DNA of 64,000 bases from Cylindrodendrum hubeiense (GCA_014621425.1 JAANBB010000014.1:62001-126000), one strand, 5' to 3'; counted from the stretch's first letter, positions 11,870 through 23,664 are shown. Numbers and translations are program-made. The notes: generated from the letters alone by a model not told the origin.

Positions 11870-13093
11870 ATGAGGCTACAATACCTCATCAGCTTTCTTG
11901 CCGCGGGCGTGAGCGCTGTGCCTGACGAACCCTTCCCGAGATGTGCAGAATGCCTCCCAGCCAGCATCCATGATGCACCAGGAGTCGGGTTTGGGCTCTC
12001 GTTTTCCTCTGCGTAAGGCTTTCTTCTTCTGGAGCTCTGAATATTGTTCAAGGCGAGAGTAGCTAACTGACCGCTTAGAACTGCTGCCGCGCATCTCTTC
12101 AACGGGGATGTCGTGGATATTATTCTCGTCGACGCTTCACCACACTACGTCGAGCTCATGGCCCGCCTTGTAGACATAGACAAGCCTCCAACACTGAGTC
12201 GCTTGGATAAATGGCGCCGCTCTATCAACAAGAAGCTCGGTTGGCCGGCGACACCAGACGTCGGCACACTGGCCGACATGCTGGTTGACCTCCGCAATGC
12301 TGCCACGCTCGCGCTCGCCAGTCCGATCGATAGGGTAGCAGTGTCGCACCCACCCATTATCGGCCTTACAGAATATGACCTCTCTGACGCACTTGAGTAC
12401 GCGGGTCTACGGCCGTGGTTGGCCTCCGAGCTGCCCCGACCGAAGCGACAGTGGCCTCCGTTACCCCAGGCGGGGATGTACCCAGCCAAGCTGACCGAAG
12501 GCCACGCTGTTTTTGCAGCGCATAAAAAAGGTCTTTGTGAGAACTATAAAGATCTATTCGAGTGCTGGGAGGAGGAGGAGCCTATGGCACTAGAGACGGT
12601 GCTGGTTGCGGGTTTCACGAAGGGCGACATACGAGCTGAGGTGTTGAGTCTACAGGCTCCATTTGAGTCGTTCCAGGATGAAGAAGTCATAGACAAATTT
12701 TGGAACCTATCGGGTGGGCTGGATGTGGCTGATGAATTCGGCTCTAGGGAGGAATATTGGGACTTCGTTCGCTACCGGCTGGAGTTGCTGGTGTCGGGTC
12801 TCCCTAAAAGACTTACGATGGTCATGCTCACAGGAGAAAATGCAACCCATCCGGGCTTTCTCAACACGCTTCTATATGTGCTGAGAAGGCGTGGATATTC
12901 ATTGGGTAATGGGGAGGATCAAGTGTTGGTTGTTAGCGGCGAGGGTCATGTGGATCCTGAGTATGCGAGCGCCAGGGGTGCGGCACAATATGCGCGGTGG
13001 AGGCAAGAGGCGCCAATTGGGTGTATGGAGGTAAAGGATTGTGAGGATGAGCGGAGGAGGCATACCGACGATGAGAGAGTGGAGTTGAGGTAG
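11870..13093 (+). CDS. Putatively secreted fungal protein, possible degenerate actin/Hsp70-like fold
   Basis: Two exons, 11870-12012 and 12079-13093, 385 aa. The 66 nt intron starts GTAAGG, has a GCTAACTGAC branch site and ends CTTAG; phases match. Residues 1-16 (MRLQYLISFLAAGVSA) look like a signal peptide, followed by a two-cysteine motif CAEC. A segment GVGFGLSFSSA soon after, and VVSGEGHVDPEYASARGAA near the C terminus, recall the phosphate loop and the late nucleotide-binding segment of actin/Hsp70 ATPases, but the catalytic acidic residues are not obvious. I therefore treat the fold as a guess. Function unknown. Sequence after the signal peptide lacks further membrane segments. Confidence 0.7.
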
Positions 13094-13526
13094 TTGGCTG
13101 GTCGAATGTAAACAAGTACGTAATTGCAATTACCGATGGAGGCACCTTTTTTCTACTGATGCCGCGGCTTCTCAAAGCCACACTCCTGTTATCATTGCGC
13201 GGCCCCTTGCTCAATATCCCGTTCGGCTTTGATGCCATCCATCTTCAGGGAAGGCCTTTGTCCAGCATCCTGTCAAGTGTCTGAGGTCGGCTGTAGCAAC
13301 CAGATCACGTATTTGAGCGTATCAGCAACCTGGTACTGTACTTTAGCTAAGCCCGAGTGCGGCTGAGCTCAGTACCACCCTTCTCAAGGCATGACAGGCA
13401 TTTTCTGTTTCCTAATCAATATCAGTCAATAGAGCATATTATGTAGGCGCCGTCAAGGAGTCTGTTACTCTGATAGCCGACATTTGAATGGTATGAAAGA
13501 GTGAGCTGAATCCAGTCCTCCGTCCA
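13094..13526. other. Convergent intergenic spacer
   Basis: Sits between the ends of two converging genes; no coding, RNA or repeat feature was seen. Confidence 0.5.
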
Positions 13527-15302
13527 CTAGACGCCAAAATGTACATACGGAACCCAATGCATTGGCTCCATCACAGTGTCCTCGCAAAAAACTACATCCC
13601 TGGACAGTCCATCGCGTTTCGCATCCGTTTCGTCGTTTTCGTTTATACTCGTGACATCTGTCCTGTCTTGTGCCACGCCCTTTTCGACTGCCTCAACTGG
13701 TTGGTTGTTGTATCTGCTGCTTACTTGCATCTTGAGCCAACGATCACGAAGATCCCTAGCAGCGCGATGCAGCCCCCGAGGCACCGATTCGTCTGACATC
13801 CCTCCATCCCTTATCCCTTCGTATATGATCCTAGCCATGTCCACGCATAGTTCATCATTGACTTCCCAGAGTGTGCCAATGACGTGACGAAACCCTGCTA
13901 GCTGACACCCACTGATCAGGTGGATGCTTTCATCAGTAAACTTTTCGTCCTCAATTCGGCCGGTTCCACAAGCAGAAAGATAGGCAAGAAATGGCGAGTG
14001 ACTGCGGAGATTTGTCTGTAGAAGAGTAGCAACCGAAAGAGGGTTGCTTTTTGCATCCTCCAGCAGTAAGTGACTTTTTGATGGATCAACCCTATCTGTG
14101 TGACCATGGCCGGCGAAATGAAACACCTTGCACCGAAGTAACGCTGGGACGACATCTTCTTTGCTTCGACGTGGTTCAACAGGATTAAGGGATAATGATT
14201 TGCACATGCCACGCAGCATAGCTACCTCTTTGGTAGCAAAGGGAAGGCTGGAATGTCCAGGTGTTTGCTCCATCGCGACAAGGAGCGCCTGGTCCGAGGC
14301 AGAAGGTGGCATAGGCCGCCGCTGGCCCTGTATGATTCCCTTGACAGATGAACTGTAGGATGATATGACTCTATCGATAACGGTTTCGGAAGTGCCTTTG
14401 GTATGATGACCAGCAGCGTGGATCGGGAACTTGCTGAGAGCGCCTGTAGGAATCCACCAAACATGAGGCCAATTGTCATCAGAGGGCGGATGATTGAACC
14501 CAATACTACTTAGAATCGGGTTCGCAATCGTTTCCCATAACCAAGATAGAACTTCAGGGTTGCCAAGACTACCCCTTGCTGTTCTTTCCTCAATTCCATC
14601 AATGGTAAGGTCGGGCAAGGCAAGTAGGCGTATGCTGTGCTGCTCAATAAGAATAGCATCGCAGCGGAACTCGCTGACATTGATGAGAATGATTGGGCCG
14701 CATTTCGCAGCCTGTCTCATTTCCGCCTCGCTTGGAGCCAGTAAGAAATCTAGAAATCCTGGTTGTTCACGAATTTCAACGATCAGTTTATCAAGCTCCG
14801 TTCCTGTGTCATTACGCCGCTGCGATTGAGCTTTCCAGGAGGGTTCGAGAACCGTATGCAAAGTATTCCCTGACCCAGGTTCATCCAACTCTGTCCTAAG
14901 ACGAGCAAGTTTCTGTGCCAGCTCGGGATGCTCTCTCTCCAAATCTAGGACATCTGTACGCAAGTCTTCAAGAGATGCTGCAAGCACGCCGCGACCCTGC
15001 TCAAGGAATTGGAGCTGGACCAATGGGTCCATACTTGCATTCGCCGCTGCTGCCGCCGCGTCTGAGGCGAGACCTGTTATTTCGCCAAGGACATACTGCT
15101 TGTCGGAGTTGGCAAGTGATCGCTTGACCAGTTCACTAATGAGAGTTATTGAGGTATTTGAAGCATTGTAGGCCTGTTGCCAGTCGCGGAGGGTCGCACA
15201 GCATCGAACAGACTGTCTACCACCATGGATACGATCAATAGCTGGCGAGTGGATATGGTGAAGCGCCGATAGATGATGCGATAATGCTTCCTCGATATCC
15301 AT
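13527..15302 (-). CDS. CHAT-domain (caspase-like) protein, 5'-truncated TPR-CHAT gene
   Basis: The C-terminal half is a CHAT peptidase domain with the histidine motif VFHFAGHGHTD and cysteine motif LAYLSACGTGR, the dyad of this caspase/separase-related clan; the tail AGFRHVIGTLWEVND is also typical. Upstream residues form helical TPR-like repeats with the unit YSRTG (twice, 31 residues and more apart). Homology is open up to about 15490 and the frame itself to 15671, but there is no in-frame ATG above 15302, so I use that Met. Family members normally carry many more TPR units, therefore the gene has lost its 5' part. In fungi TPR-CHAT proteins are proposed effectors of regulated cell death. 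It may still be expressed as a shorter protein or be a pseudogene. Confidence 0.75.
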   Translation of the reverse strand: MDIEEALSHHLSALHHIHSPAIDRIHGGRQSVRCCATLRDWQQAYNASNTSITLISELVKRSLANSDKQYVLGEITGLASDAAAAAANASMDPLVQLQFLEQGRGVLAASLEDLRTDVLDLEREHPELAQKLARLRTELDEPGSGNTLHTVLEPSWKAQSQRRNDTGTELDKLIVEIREQPGFLDFLLAPSEAEMRQAAKCGPIILINVSEFRCDAILIEQHSIRLLALPDLTIDGIEERTARGSLGNPEVLSWLWETIANPILSSIGFNHPPSDDNWPHVWWIPTGALSKFPIHAAGHHTKGTSETVIDRVISSYSSSVKGIIQGQRRPMPPSASDQALLVAMEQTPGHSSLPFATKEVAMLRGMCKSLSLNPVEPRRSKEDVVPALLRCKVFHFAGHGHTDRVDPSKSHLLLEDAKSNPLSVATLLQTNLRSHSPFLAYLSACGTGRIEDEKFTDESIHLISGCQLAGFRHVIGTLWEVNDELCVDMARIIYEGIRDGGMSDESVPRGLHRAARDLRDRWLKMQVSSRYNNQPVEAVEKGVAQDRTDVTSINENDETDAKRDGLSRDVVFCEDTVMEPMHWVPYVHFGV

Positions 15303-15548
15303 AGTTGATCCAGTTCTTGAATATCTTTCTCTGAGTCCATCTCCAAGGTGGTTTAAACGATTTGCTCGCTCTGGATACTCTGCTGGTGTGGAATTCACCG
15401 CGTCGCGCCCAAATTGAATGGCCTGTTCGAGATCAGACACTAATCCCGTTCTTGAATACTTCTGTCGAAGTTCAGTGAAGCGGCGGGAATTGCCGCATCG
15501 GACAGGAAGGGCCGATAAATGTGGGGCCGCCCGGGAGGGCGGATAAAA

Positions 15549-15646
15549 GGGAAGGTCTCCGACCAGAGACCTTGGGGAGGAGGAGGCAGAAACACACAAG
15601 AGAAACCTTTTGAAAGGATAGCTTGGTGGAGGAACGAGACCTTCCC
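15549..15646. repeat. Inverted repeat at the broken end of the CHAT gene
   Basis: GGGAAGGTCTC (15549-15559) is repeated inverted as GAGACCTTCCC (15636-15646). A TATA-like GGATAAAAGG precedes the left arm and a T-rich tract follows the right one. This could be part of a mobile element or solo LTR, but no second LTR or target duplication was found. Confidence 0.35.
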
Positions 15647-15671
15647 TAGCCCTCCCAGCAGAGTCTTCTTA

Positions 15672-16975
15672 ATTTTCTGTATTACTTGTATTAATTTGCA
15701 ATTTTCCCTCGATTTTCTTTGCTATTAGTCGCGCCCGAGTCTTTGAGGTCGGGATTTTCATCACATCAATCACGGTTTTCAACGCCTTGCCAACGCGAAG
15801 ACCATCATTTCTTCAGCCAAGCATCTAATTAGATGCTTTCCTTCCTTAAGAACCCAGAATCAAGAGATAGCAGCCGATAGCTCCAGCTGTGGCCTACGCG
15901 CACACCCGACCCAGGGAGACTTGCTGCCGACGCTTGATTGAGGATTTCTGTGGGAGGGCATCTACTTTGGTGTTGGGCTAAGATCCCTTTCACGCCGCTT
16001 CAGCACTCGTGATTATTGGTGCTTTGTTGATTGTTTTTCCAACACCAGTCACATTCTTCATCTCGAAATGGACTGGGGTAGGGGATAGGAATGGTGGTGA
16101 GGATGGGGTCCCGCTACTGTAGTACGAAAGATGTTCGACCCTGAAGCTGTGTACAAACAACAAAACATAACTCCAGTAATTATTAACTCTGTCTTGCTTT
16201 ATATCTAATAATCTTACCAATCTTAAACTCCTGTATACCAACCACTACTCCCACACTATATAGTGCGCAACTGAAATCTGACACTAACCGTTCTTGTATT
16301 CTTAAGATTCACAAGGCAATGACAGCCCAGCCCGACTCTTAACACAATGCCACCTCAATCTGGCCCTGGTATGGCGTCCAATTGGTCGCATAAGGTCGGG
16401 AGAACGTATATCTGGGAATATTTTAACGAACTGTACTGCTTTAATCTCCTCTGGAGCCCTAAGAAGCTCGATCGTCAGCTGAATACCTTTTAAAAGCCTA
16501 TGCGCGGCTTGTGCCATAATCTACATACTTGAGCCAAGTCCTAGAGTTTCTGCCATAATGAAGGAGCAATATTTTGCCGGGTTTTGACATCTACGTTGCA
16601 TTATACCTAGGACCATGTTATTCTCTAATATATAATTTTCAATAGAGATTTCAGAGATAATATCACGGGGCATGAAGTGTTAATGAAAAGTGCACATCAG
16701 CCAAAAAGTCTGGCTGGTACTTGTGTAATAATTATTCCACAACCGTAAATATTACACTAAGCATTAATCATGGGCTTATTCTAACCACTCGTATCACAGC
16801 TAATTCCGTGTGATATTATCAATTTCGGGAGTTTGGTATCGGCGACTGAGCAAACTCGATCAACGTCTCAGAGCAACCTGGTGCAATGTTGAAATCCGTA
16901 ATGGGCCTCCTTTATCACTCATATGAATGTTTCTGATTATACCCCTAGTGACGGTTCGAGGGGGTTATGCTGTCC
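15672..16975. other. Intergenic, AT-rich, no gene recognised
   Basis: Between the truncated CHAT gene and the 3' end of the permease gene I see only short frames without domains and AT-rich tracts. Confidence 0.5.
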
Positions 16976-18593
16976 TTATACCTGGTTTGTCACGTCACTG
17001 AGCCCTTTCCGCGAATCATCTCGGGAAGATCCAGCCTCAATACACGTCGTGCTATCATCGTCCACAACAGCCACATCTGAAGCTTGCGGGAGAACCTTTT
17101 CTCTGGTTCGGTATTAGTATTGTTTGACTCAATGCTTCATCTTAAGACTCACCCGTGGCTGCCAAATACGATTCGAATGACCTGAGTCATGCCGACAAGG
17201 AGTACCACCATGACTGCAGAGTAGACGTATCCCTTCGGGAAACGTGGAGCATCAACGGTAGGATAAGTAAACAAAGGAATCCATGCTTGAGTGGAAGTGG
17301 CGATGGCAGTCATGAGAATCAACGTCAATGCACGTTCTTCGTTGTTGTGCCTCAGGATTGTGTTGGCCCAGCCGTAAAGAACGGAGGAGACTGCCACGGC
17401 AGAGAACGTGACGCTGTATGCGAACCACTTTGCTGCTTCAGGTACATTCCAGACGGCGAGAATAACCAGACCCGTAAAGTTGATCGCAGATGCTAAAGTG
17501 ATCGCACCCGGCCTACCGAGCCAGAGGTCGGCGCTGAAATTGATGAAAAGAACGAAGAAAATACCGAGACCGGGGCTGATGGCTGCCAACTGATTCATAG
17601 TCGTGGTATCGTATCGCGCGAGGCTTTTGATCCAGAGCAAGAACGCCGCCGAGTTAGAGCTGGTGTTGAAGAAGAGGATATCCCAGAATACTAATAGATA
17701 AAACTGCCGGCTCGTGAAAATGCGACGGAGCAGAGACAACGAGAATGGCGTGCTCTGCACTTTGGATCCTGTTTTTTCCAGTCGGGATTTGGCAAGGGCG
17801 AGATCGGTCTCGCTAACAACGAGGCGATTCGGCTTGTCTGGTGTTCCTGGCCAGATGAAAAATCCCAAAAAGGCGAGGGGTAGTGTGATGATTGCGTTGA
17901 TGATGAATGCCCAACGCCAACCAGACAGGCCATTCACTCCGTCGAGGTACTGCGTCGCTGCGCCTTGCAGTAGACTAGCCGTCATGGTACCGAGAGTGAG
18001 TCCGACGTAAAAGAACCCACCACGTCGACCGATCTCGTCACTGCGATACCAAGATCCCAGTACAAAGTGCACGCCGGGAAAATACGAAGCCTGGTTCTGG
18101 AGGTTAGGATCTTCCTTCTTAGTTATTTGACTGTGAACTGACCTCGAAGAGTGACACCATAAATCTGTACGCCACAATTTCCCCAAAACTCTGCGCACGA
18201 TATTGCAACAGCGTGAAAATGCCCCAGAGGAGATCTAGAGTCGGGACTAGATAATGCATGGGAACTCGAGGGAAGAGATAGATGAAGGGCAGTAGACCGA
18301 CAACATTTCCAACCACAAAGACGGTTTGGAACTGCACCAGCTCGTTGCCGTTGAACCCTAGCTCCTCTGACATACCCGACACATACGCATTATCTGGGAC
18401 TTGTCAGTAATGAAACAGCACGAGGATGCGCTGACTTCTCACTGATATTGGTTTGATCAACATATTTAACCCAGTAGATAATGAAGGCATAGGGCACAAG
18501 AAGTAGATCGAGCTTGAAGATAAGCTTTTTCTCTTCGGGGGTGTCCTCTGGTGAGAACCAGTGATACCAGCGTCTTGTTTGTGTGCCAGTCAT
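16976..18593 (-). CDS. MFS anion:cation symporter, allantoate permease (Dal5) family
   Basis: Four exons, 18593-18443, 18393-18143, 18090-17153 and 17102-16976, encode 488 aa, the usual size. Introns are 49, 52 and 50 nt with GTGAG or GTCAG donors; the last has ATACTAATAC as branch site. Family landmarks are an N-terminal cytoplasmic EEKKLIFKLDLLLVP followed by VDQTNINNAYVSGM, FEASYFPGVHFVLGSWY in TM4/5, and a long hydrophilic middle loop around residues 200-240. Dal5-family transporters bring allantoate, ureidosuccinate, vitamins or small organic anions into the cell by proton symport. The substrate cannot be told from sequence. The hydrophilic C-terminal tail (about 40 residues) is supplied by the small last exon. 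Confidence 0.9.
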
Positions 18594-19396
18594 CTTGTCA
18601 ATGTTTCCCGTCGCCTTTGTCGTGAAACACCATCATCAAATTATGGGATGGGGGCCAAACTTATAGTCATCACCGGGATACCCTCTTTGGAAGCGTGCGG
18701 ATATATCACGGGAAACCAACCTCTTCAGTAGAATGAATGCTCAACGTCACGTATGCTGGTAAGCACATCACTACCGAGTGGGGGGTTGTGAATTATCATT
18801 TCCGGATACAGAGCCGACCGTATCCCACTTTAGGGCCCGGTTTTCAGAAGACGTTATCTATAGCCCTGGTATTCAGAAAGACCTACGTCAAAATGTCTTG
18901 AAATGTTTGGGCTAGTTGCTGGTGGGCCAATCGCGGGGTGGTGGTGATGATGCAATTTCACCCACCATCGCGCAAGGTCGACTATTGCGACACTATCAAT
19001 CCCCCACCCCCTCCGCTCCTCAAAAGGCGGACAGGTGACATTTCGCTGCTTTTTATCCTGTAGTCTATAAACATAATGCGCCCAAGCTACCCACTCCGCA
19101 ACGATACAGGATATGCGCCAGGCGGAATGTAGATTCCAGCTGAGAGTTGTTCAGCATCACGTCATCTTAGTCTCATGCAGGGTTCGGCACTGAACTTGCC
19201 GGTCCGGTACGTTAAAACGTTTTTGGTTCACATTACGATAAGATAGTTACTGCACAAATAACATCTGGCCAGGAGAGCTTATTAAATGGGTTAGGTGAAA
19301 TGATTCCAGAGTGGGTCCTCCACCATCTTCCAGGTGAAATTTTTAACGCGGGCTAGTTAATCCACATTAATGAGTGAAATCTTCATCAGCAAATAA
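18594..19396. other. Intergenic, permease promoter side
   Basis: No coding sequence recognised. The half next to 18593 is the upstream region of the divergent permease gene. Confidence 0.5.
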
Positions 19397-19478
19397 GGCA
19401 TAGTGGCAGAGTGGTCTAATGCGTATGACTAGAAATCATATCTCTTCGGAGGCGTCTGTTCAAATCAGGCCTATGTCG
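19397..19478 (+). tRNA. tRNA-Ser (anticodon AGA)
   Basis: An 82 nt class II tRNA. GGCATAG at the 5' end pairs with CTATGTC at the 3' end (one G-U), with discriminator G. The anticodon loop CTAGAAA gives AGA. A long variable arm (CTCTTCGGAG region), as in serine tRNAs, precedes a T arm with loop TTCAAAT. A-box (TAGTGGCAGAGTGG) and B-box (GTTCAAATC) match RNA polymerase III promoters. A T-rich tract follows within 25 nt as terminator. No intron and no encoded CCA, as expected in eukaryotes. Confidence 0.9.
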
Positions 19479-20046
19479 CTTCAATTATATTTTTGCCATA
19501 GCAACAAGCTGCTGCCCCCGTAGGGGCGTGTGCAGGTTCGGATTCAGGAGAACGCGGTTTCTTCTGGTCATTTTTCAAACTAAAACACGATTTTATCAAC
19601 AGCTGTTGAATTTTGTGCTTCGTCGTTGGCCGCTACAGCTACTCCCACCGATGTTAGCCTTTGCTTCCATTTGATACTAACCACAATCGTCAACAGGTTC
19701 TCGTTTGAATCAAAAAAGCTTGAGAAGACGCGCGATACGGAATGTACCAGGCTTATCGTGTTAGAACATAAACACAATCGTTTGAGAGCGTGGATTCGTT
19801 TGCATTTCTTGTCCCAAAATTGCATTGCAATTAAATCTGCTAAATATACGTGGTCTCGTCAATGCTGCACTCCTAGTGCATGTGTGTGAAACATGTCACC
19901 AATCTCACTCGTCCTTGGGCCTGCTATACCTTGCACGTCGAAACTTGTGGCCTGTAGCAAAACTTCACCCAAGTCTTGCAGTCTCAGCTCTGTTATCTCA
20001 AGAATGTGTTTCATGAACTGTTTGTTTTGCGTTCAAAAGACCTCCC
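19479..20046. other. Intergenic, nothing recognised
   Basis: Only short frames without domains; contains the presumed 3' region of the oxygenase gene. Confidence 0.5.
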
Positions 20047-21030
20047 TTATTCAACTTTTGTGTGAAACGGGCAACCAGGGGCACTGATTTCAGACTGAAT
20101 ATACTGCGAATACGCAGCATCAAGGCTTCGGATATTCTCTTTCCGCATTCGCTTTCCCTTGTCGTCCATGTCTTCAAGACTCTTGATGAATGATACTTTG
20201 GGATCTGGTAGGAAGACCTCCGACACCCACATCAAAGTCCGTACAAGAAGTATGATAAGACCCCCGAGGATTGGGTTGATTGGGCTCAACTTCATAGAAC
20301 GAAGCGTCGAAGGAAGCGAGAGCGATTGGGGGAAAGATACACCAAGCCACCGAAATCCCGGTGGGAAGTATCGGAATGCAAATTGGTTAAAAATGGCCAG
20401 CCCAATATTGCGGGCTCGTTCATCGTACTCGCGAGGAACATTCTCATAGTCCTCGCAAAATTTTATACAGCCCTCAAAGTCATCGGGGTAGCCCTCCACA
20501 GGAGAACCACCCTCAATAGTAAAAAGAGGAGCCATATCCCTCCAGAAATGATGTGCTGCGATCTTCTCGTTCTCTGAGAAGCCAGAGAGCCTTAGCCGAA
20601 GCCTGAGTCGATGCATGAGAATGGCACTGAATGCCAAGGTGTATATGTAATCCTCATTGTGAGAAAAGTTTCCGGGATATTTCCGGGCAAGAGAAGTATG
20701 GAGGTTGTTGATGCGCTGCACGGCGTCTTTACATCGTTGATCGCTGGGGCCGTAGTGCCACCAGGTCATGTTGTAATTTTCCGTGTCCTCAACTCTCTGG
20801 GTCCCTTTATGAACGACCTTGCCGCCATCTGAGCGCCAAACAGCCTCAGCCCCATGGTTGGTGATGACGAAGTTGGGAAATGTCAGGGAATAGGTGAGAT
20901 TGTTCATGAAATCCGACAGGCGGTAGCATGACATCAGCTGCCACATGAGCTCATAATCGGTCTCGGGATCAAGTGAATCGAGAGCTTTGCTGATCCAGTG
21001 GTATTGGTCTTGGGAAATCTTTGCAGCCAT
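20047..21030 (-). CDS. ER-bound oxygenase MpaB / rubber-oxygenase (DUF2236) family protein
   Basis: Single exon of 327 aa, starting at MAAKISQDQY; further upstream the frame has only a non-ATG start. The middle part (IYTLAFSAILMHRLRLRLRL, then SENEKIAAHHFWRDMAPLF and YPDDFEGCIKFCEDYE) follows the helical DUF2236 catalytic core, where family members bind heme or a metal and cleave hydrocarbon chains, for example the farnesyl side chain in mycophenolate biosynthesis. A hydrophobic helix near INPILGGLIILLVRTLMW fits membrane attachment. No secondary-metabolite backbone gene is nearby, so the substrate is open. The C terminus ends in CPFHTKVE without a recognised signal. Confidence 0.8.
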   Translation of the reverse strand: MAAKISQDQYHWISKALDSLDPETDYELMWQLMSCYRLSDFMNNLTYSLTFPNFVITNHGAEAVWRSDGGKVVHKGTQRVEDTENYNMTWWHYGPSDQRCKDAVQRINNLHTSLARKYPGNFSHNEDYIYTLAFSAILMHRLRLRLRLSGFSENEKIAAHHFWRDMAPLFTIEGGSPVEGYPDDFEGCIKFCEDYENVPREYDERARNIGLAIFNQFAFRYFPPGFRWLGVSFPQSLSLPSTLRSMKLSPINPILGGLIILLVRTLMWVSEVFLPDPKVSFIKSLEDMDDKGKRMRKENIRSLDAAYSQYIQSEISAPGCPFHTKVE

Positions 21031-22084
21031 GATTGATGGTGTCGTTGGATTTGGCAAATGCAATCGTAAAATGTCAATGCTTTGCAGGAAGGGTGATGAT
21101 TGCGATTGTATTTTTCATGAAAGGATCCTATCAGTGAGGCTGACAATATTTATAGAGGCTACCCTTTCAATGCCGGCGGATGGGCCATATCATATGACGT
21201 ACTGTCGTTCCATCATTGGAGCACATCTGCAGTTCGAAATGTACGTGAGGAGCCCGAAGTTCCGCTTACAAATGGCGTTGCGCAAGGCGGCTCCGGAACG
21301 ATGCCGATATATACCCAAGGACCATGCGGGATTGACAACTGGGAGAATTACCCCGCAAAACTTCCCGGATATATCGCAGTCTGAGTACGACCTAACTGTT
21401 CATATGCGGAGCTAACGGGCCTTTATCCTTCACACGCCGAGGTTGATTGAGGCAAGGGTTAACAAGTCGAGCTCCCGATTCGTAGTTGTAATATTGCCAG
21501 CTTGTATTTAGCTTAGTTTCGAATGCAACGGGTAGTTTTCCTGGGGTAAACCCGGGCCATGCCCCCATTTCCGCTTATTCATGTTGTCTGTTGATCCGAA
21601 TTAGCCGTTGCCAGAAACCATGGGTGGCTTCTTTCGGGAGTTGGTATAACATGAAGCTAACCGAATAAGTCAGATAGACTAGAAAGATCTCATCAAATGT
21701 AGGACTTCGTCGCTACCTACCTGGAAGATGGTGCCTGTAAGCATCGTTCTTTTTTTAACAAGACAAGCTTGTGCCAGGGTCTTTATTTCACTTTCACAAG
21801 GCAAGCGCCTTGTTTCTCAGGCCTATTCCAAAATGTACTGGCGGGCCCCGTAGAGGACTGGTCTCCTGTGCCTTGAGGAACGAAATGTTCTTCCTTCCAT
21901 GCCCTCCTTCGTAAACTTGGGCTACCAAAAGGTCCGCGCGAGCTGCACAACAGATACTCGCACCACCAAACTCGGCCTCGGTAATAGCCCCATTTGATAC
22001 CACAACCTATGCGCCACAACCCAACTAACAACGAGCCACCTTGTTTTTCATGTCAAGGTCAAGTGCCGGTAAGTTATTTGACTC
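21031..22084. other. Intergenic, nothing recognised
   Basis: Upstream region of the oxygenase gene and downstream region of the HeLo pseudokinase gene. Short frames at 21783-22031 lack domains. Confidence 0.5.
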
Positions 22085-23664
22085 TTACAAAGAAATGCTA
22101 TTTAGAATGCCGAGGACTTTTTCAATATACCTCACACCTACTGCAACTCCATCCTCATCCTGGAATTCTCGTTCGTCACCAAAATCCAGGTTGTCCTCGT
22201 CCAGACAAGTCAAGCATGTCTCGACCACCTCGCTGTATTTGGTACCCATCTTAGCTCTCAACATTTTGCTACGACTAAGAGTAACTAGGTGCTCCTTTAG
22301 TATATCGGGATTGTTAAGCTGTGACATGTCTTCAGCGAGACTAAGAGCTGTCGACGGCTGCGCAGCCCCGTCGGGGTCGTAAGCAACGAGTGACTCCCAT
22401 AGACCAATCTCAAGAAGGCATACTCCAAGGCTGTAGATATCATGCTGCATCACATAGTAGTCGACGTTATTTCCCTGCCGCAGCGGATGCCGGTACAGGT
22501 TGGTCTCCCACTTTATATCGGTCATCGGGTATGTCCTCCCATCTGCATTTCGGATGACCTGGAACCCAACTAGGCAAGCCATTCTGGAGAGTCTCCCGTC
22601 TTCCGTCTCGCTGAGGCTCAGTATCGTCTCGGGGCGGATATTCTTGTGTACGAAGCCGTACAAGTGAACGTAATAGACAGCATTGACAAGCTTTTTTGCC
22701 ATCTCGAGTCGGTCGGAAAGTGAGTCATGGGCTTGGCCGGAGAGCAGCAGTTGCCGAACACTGCGGATGGCCGTGTATCCCTCCGGAACCCGGAAAAGGA
22801 AGGCCATGCCGGAGGTCTTACCCTGTCGCACGACCCCCTTGCAGCTAAAGACCCCAAAGGTGAAGGGGTCCGAGTCTCGAAGACGACGGGCAAACTCCCG
22901 TGCGTCTTTGGATTGGACTGCCCCGTTGGTGACTATGTCTACAATGAGTCGTCTGGAGTCTCCCGGACGTGTAGCTATCAGGGCGTGCAGGACGAAATGG
23001 CATCTTTGGAATAGCTGTTTAGCTCATCTTCTCGAATAAAGACGCTCTGGGATTCAGTCGAGGGCCCTTTGAACGCTCGACGAAACTTCCGGGCTACCAA
23101 ACTAAAGTCCGCTGCTCCTGTAGGTCCGGTTTTGATGACGTTGTTGAGCGTCACGTCAACAGTAGGAGGGGCATATTTGATCAAGTGAAACCAAGAAGGC
23201 TCGTAGAGTCTTTGCCAGGATTCCAGTTCCGCTATGGTCTCCTCAAGGGTATCCTTCAAACGCACGAACTGTAGCTTTTTCACCATTTCGAGCACTGGGC
23301 GCCGGGAAAATTTTGAGAGATTATGAGTAGCTGAATCCAACTTGCCCCGGAGGATGCAAAGAGTTCGCTGTTGGATAGCTTTATGGTCGTCGGTCATGGT
23401 GCTTTCTAGCTCCTTGGTCACCTCCAACTGGCTGAGAACTCGCATCCAACACACTTCAATGCGGACAATCATCTCGTCGACCTTGGCGTCAGCTTCCCGG
23501 TAGTCTTTGCATGCCTGAACCAGAGCCTTTCCCCATCTTTTTTTGAGCTAGTTAGCCCTTATGATCATCAGTGATATCGATGGGATTATTATCCTGGATA
23601 CATACTTCATGCATACGTCGATAGTCCCAGTAAGGCCAACAACTCCAATAGCAAACTCAGCCAT
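22085..23664 (-). pseudogene. HeLo-domain / pseudokinase protein with frameshift
   Basis: Exon 1 is 23664-23606 and exon 2 is 23536-22085, split by a 69 nt intron with GTATGT donor and GGCTAAC branch. The N terminus (MAEFAIGVVGLTGTIDVCMK, then DEMIVRIEVCWMR) is a HeLo/HET-s prion-inhibition domain, a pore-forming cell-death fold in other fungi. The C-terminal part is kinase-like, but the catalytic loop reads HKNIRPET instead of HRD-KxxN and the DFG position reads VGF, so it is a pseudokinase. At about 22980-22990 the HeLo-linker frame meets TGA, while the kinase-like part continues one frame away (LIATRPGDSRRLIVD). No intron fits, so one base seems lost. The gene is either a recent pseudogene or a sequencing error. 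It stands head-to-head with the kinase-ankyrin gene. Confidence 0.8.
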
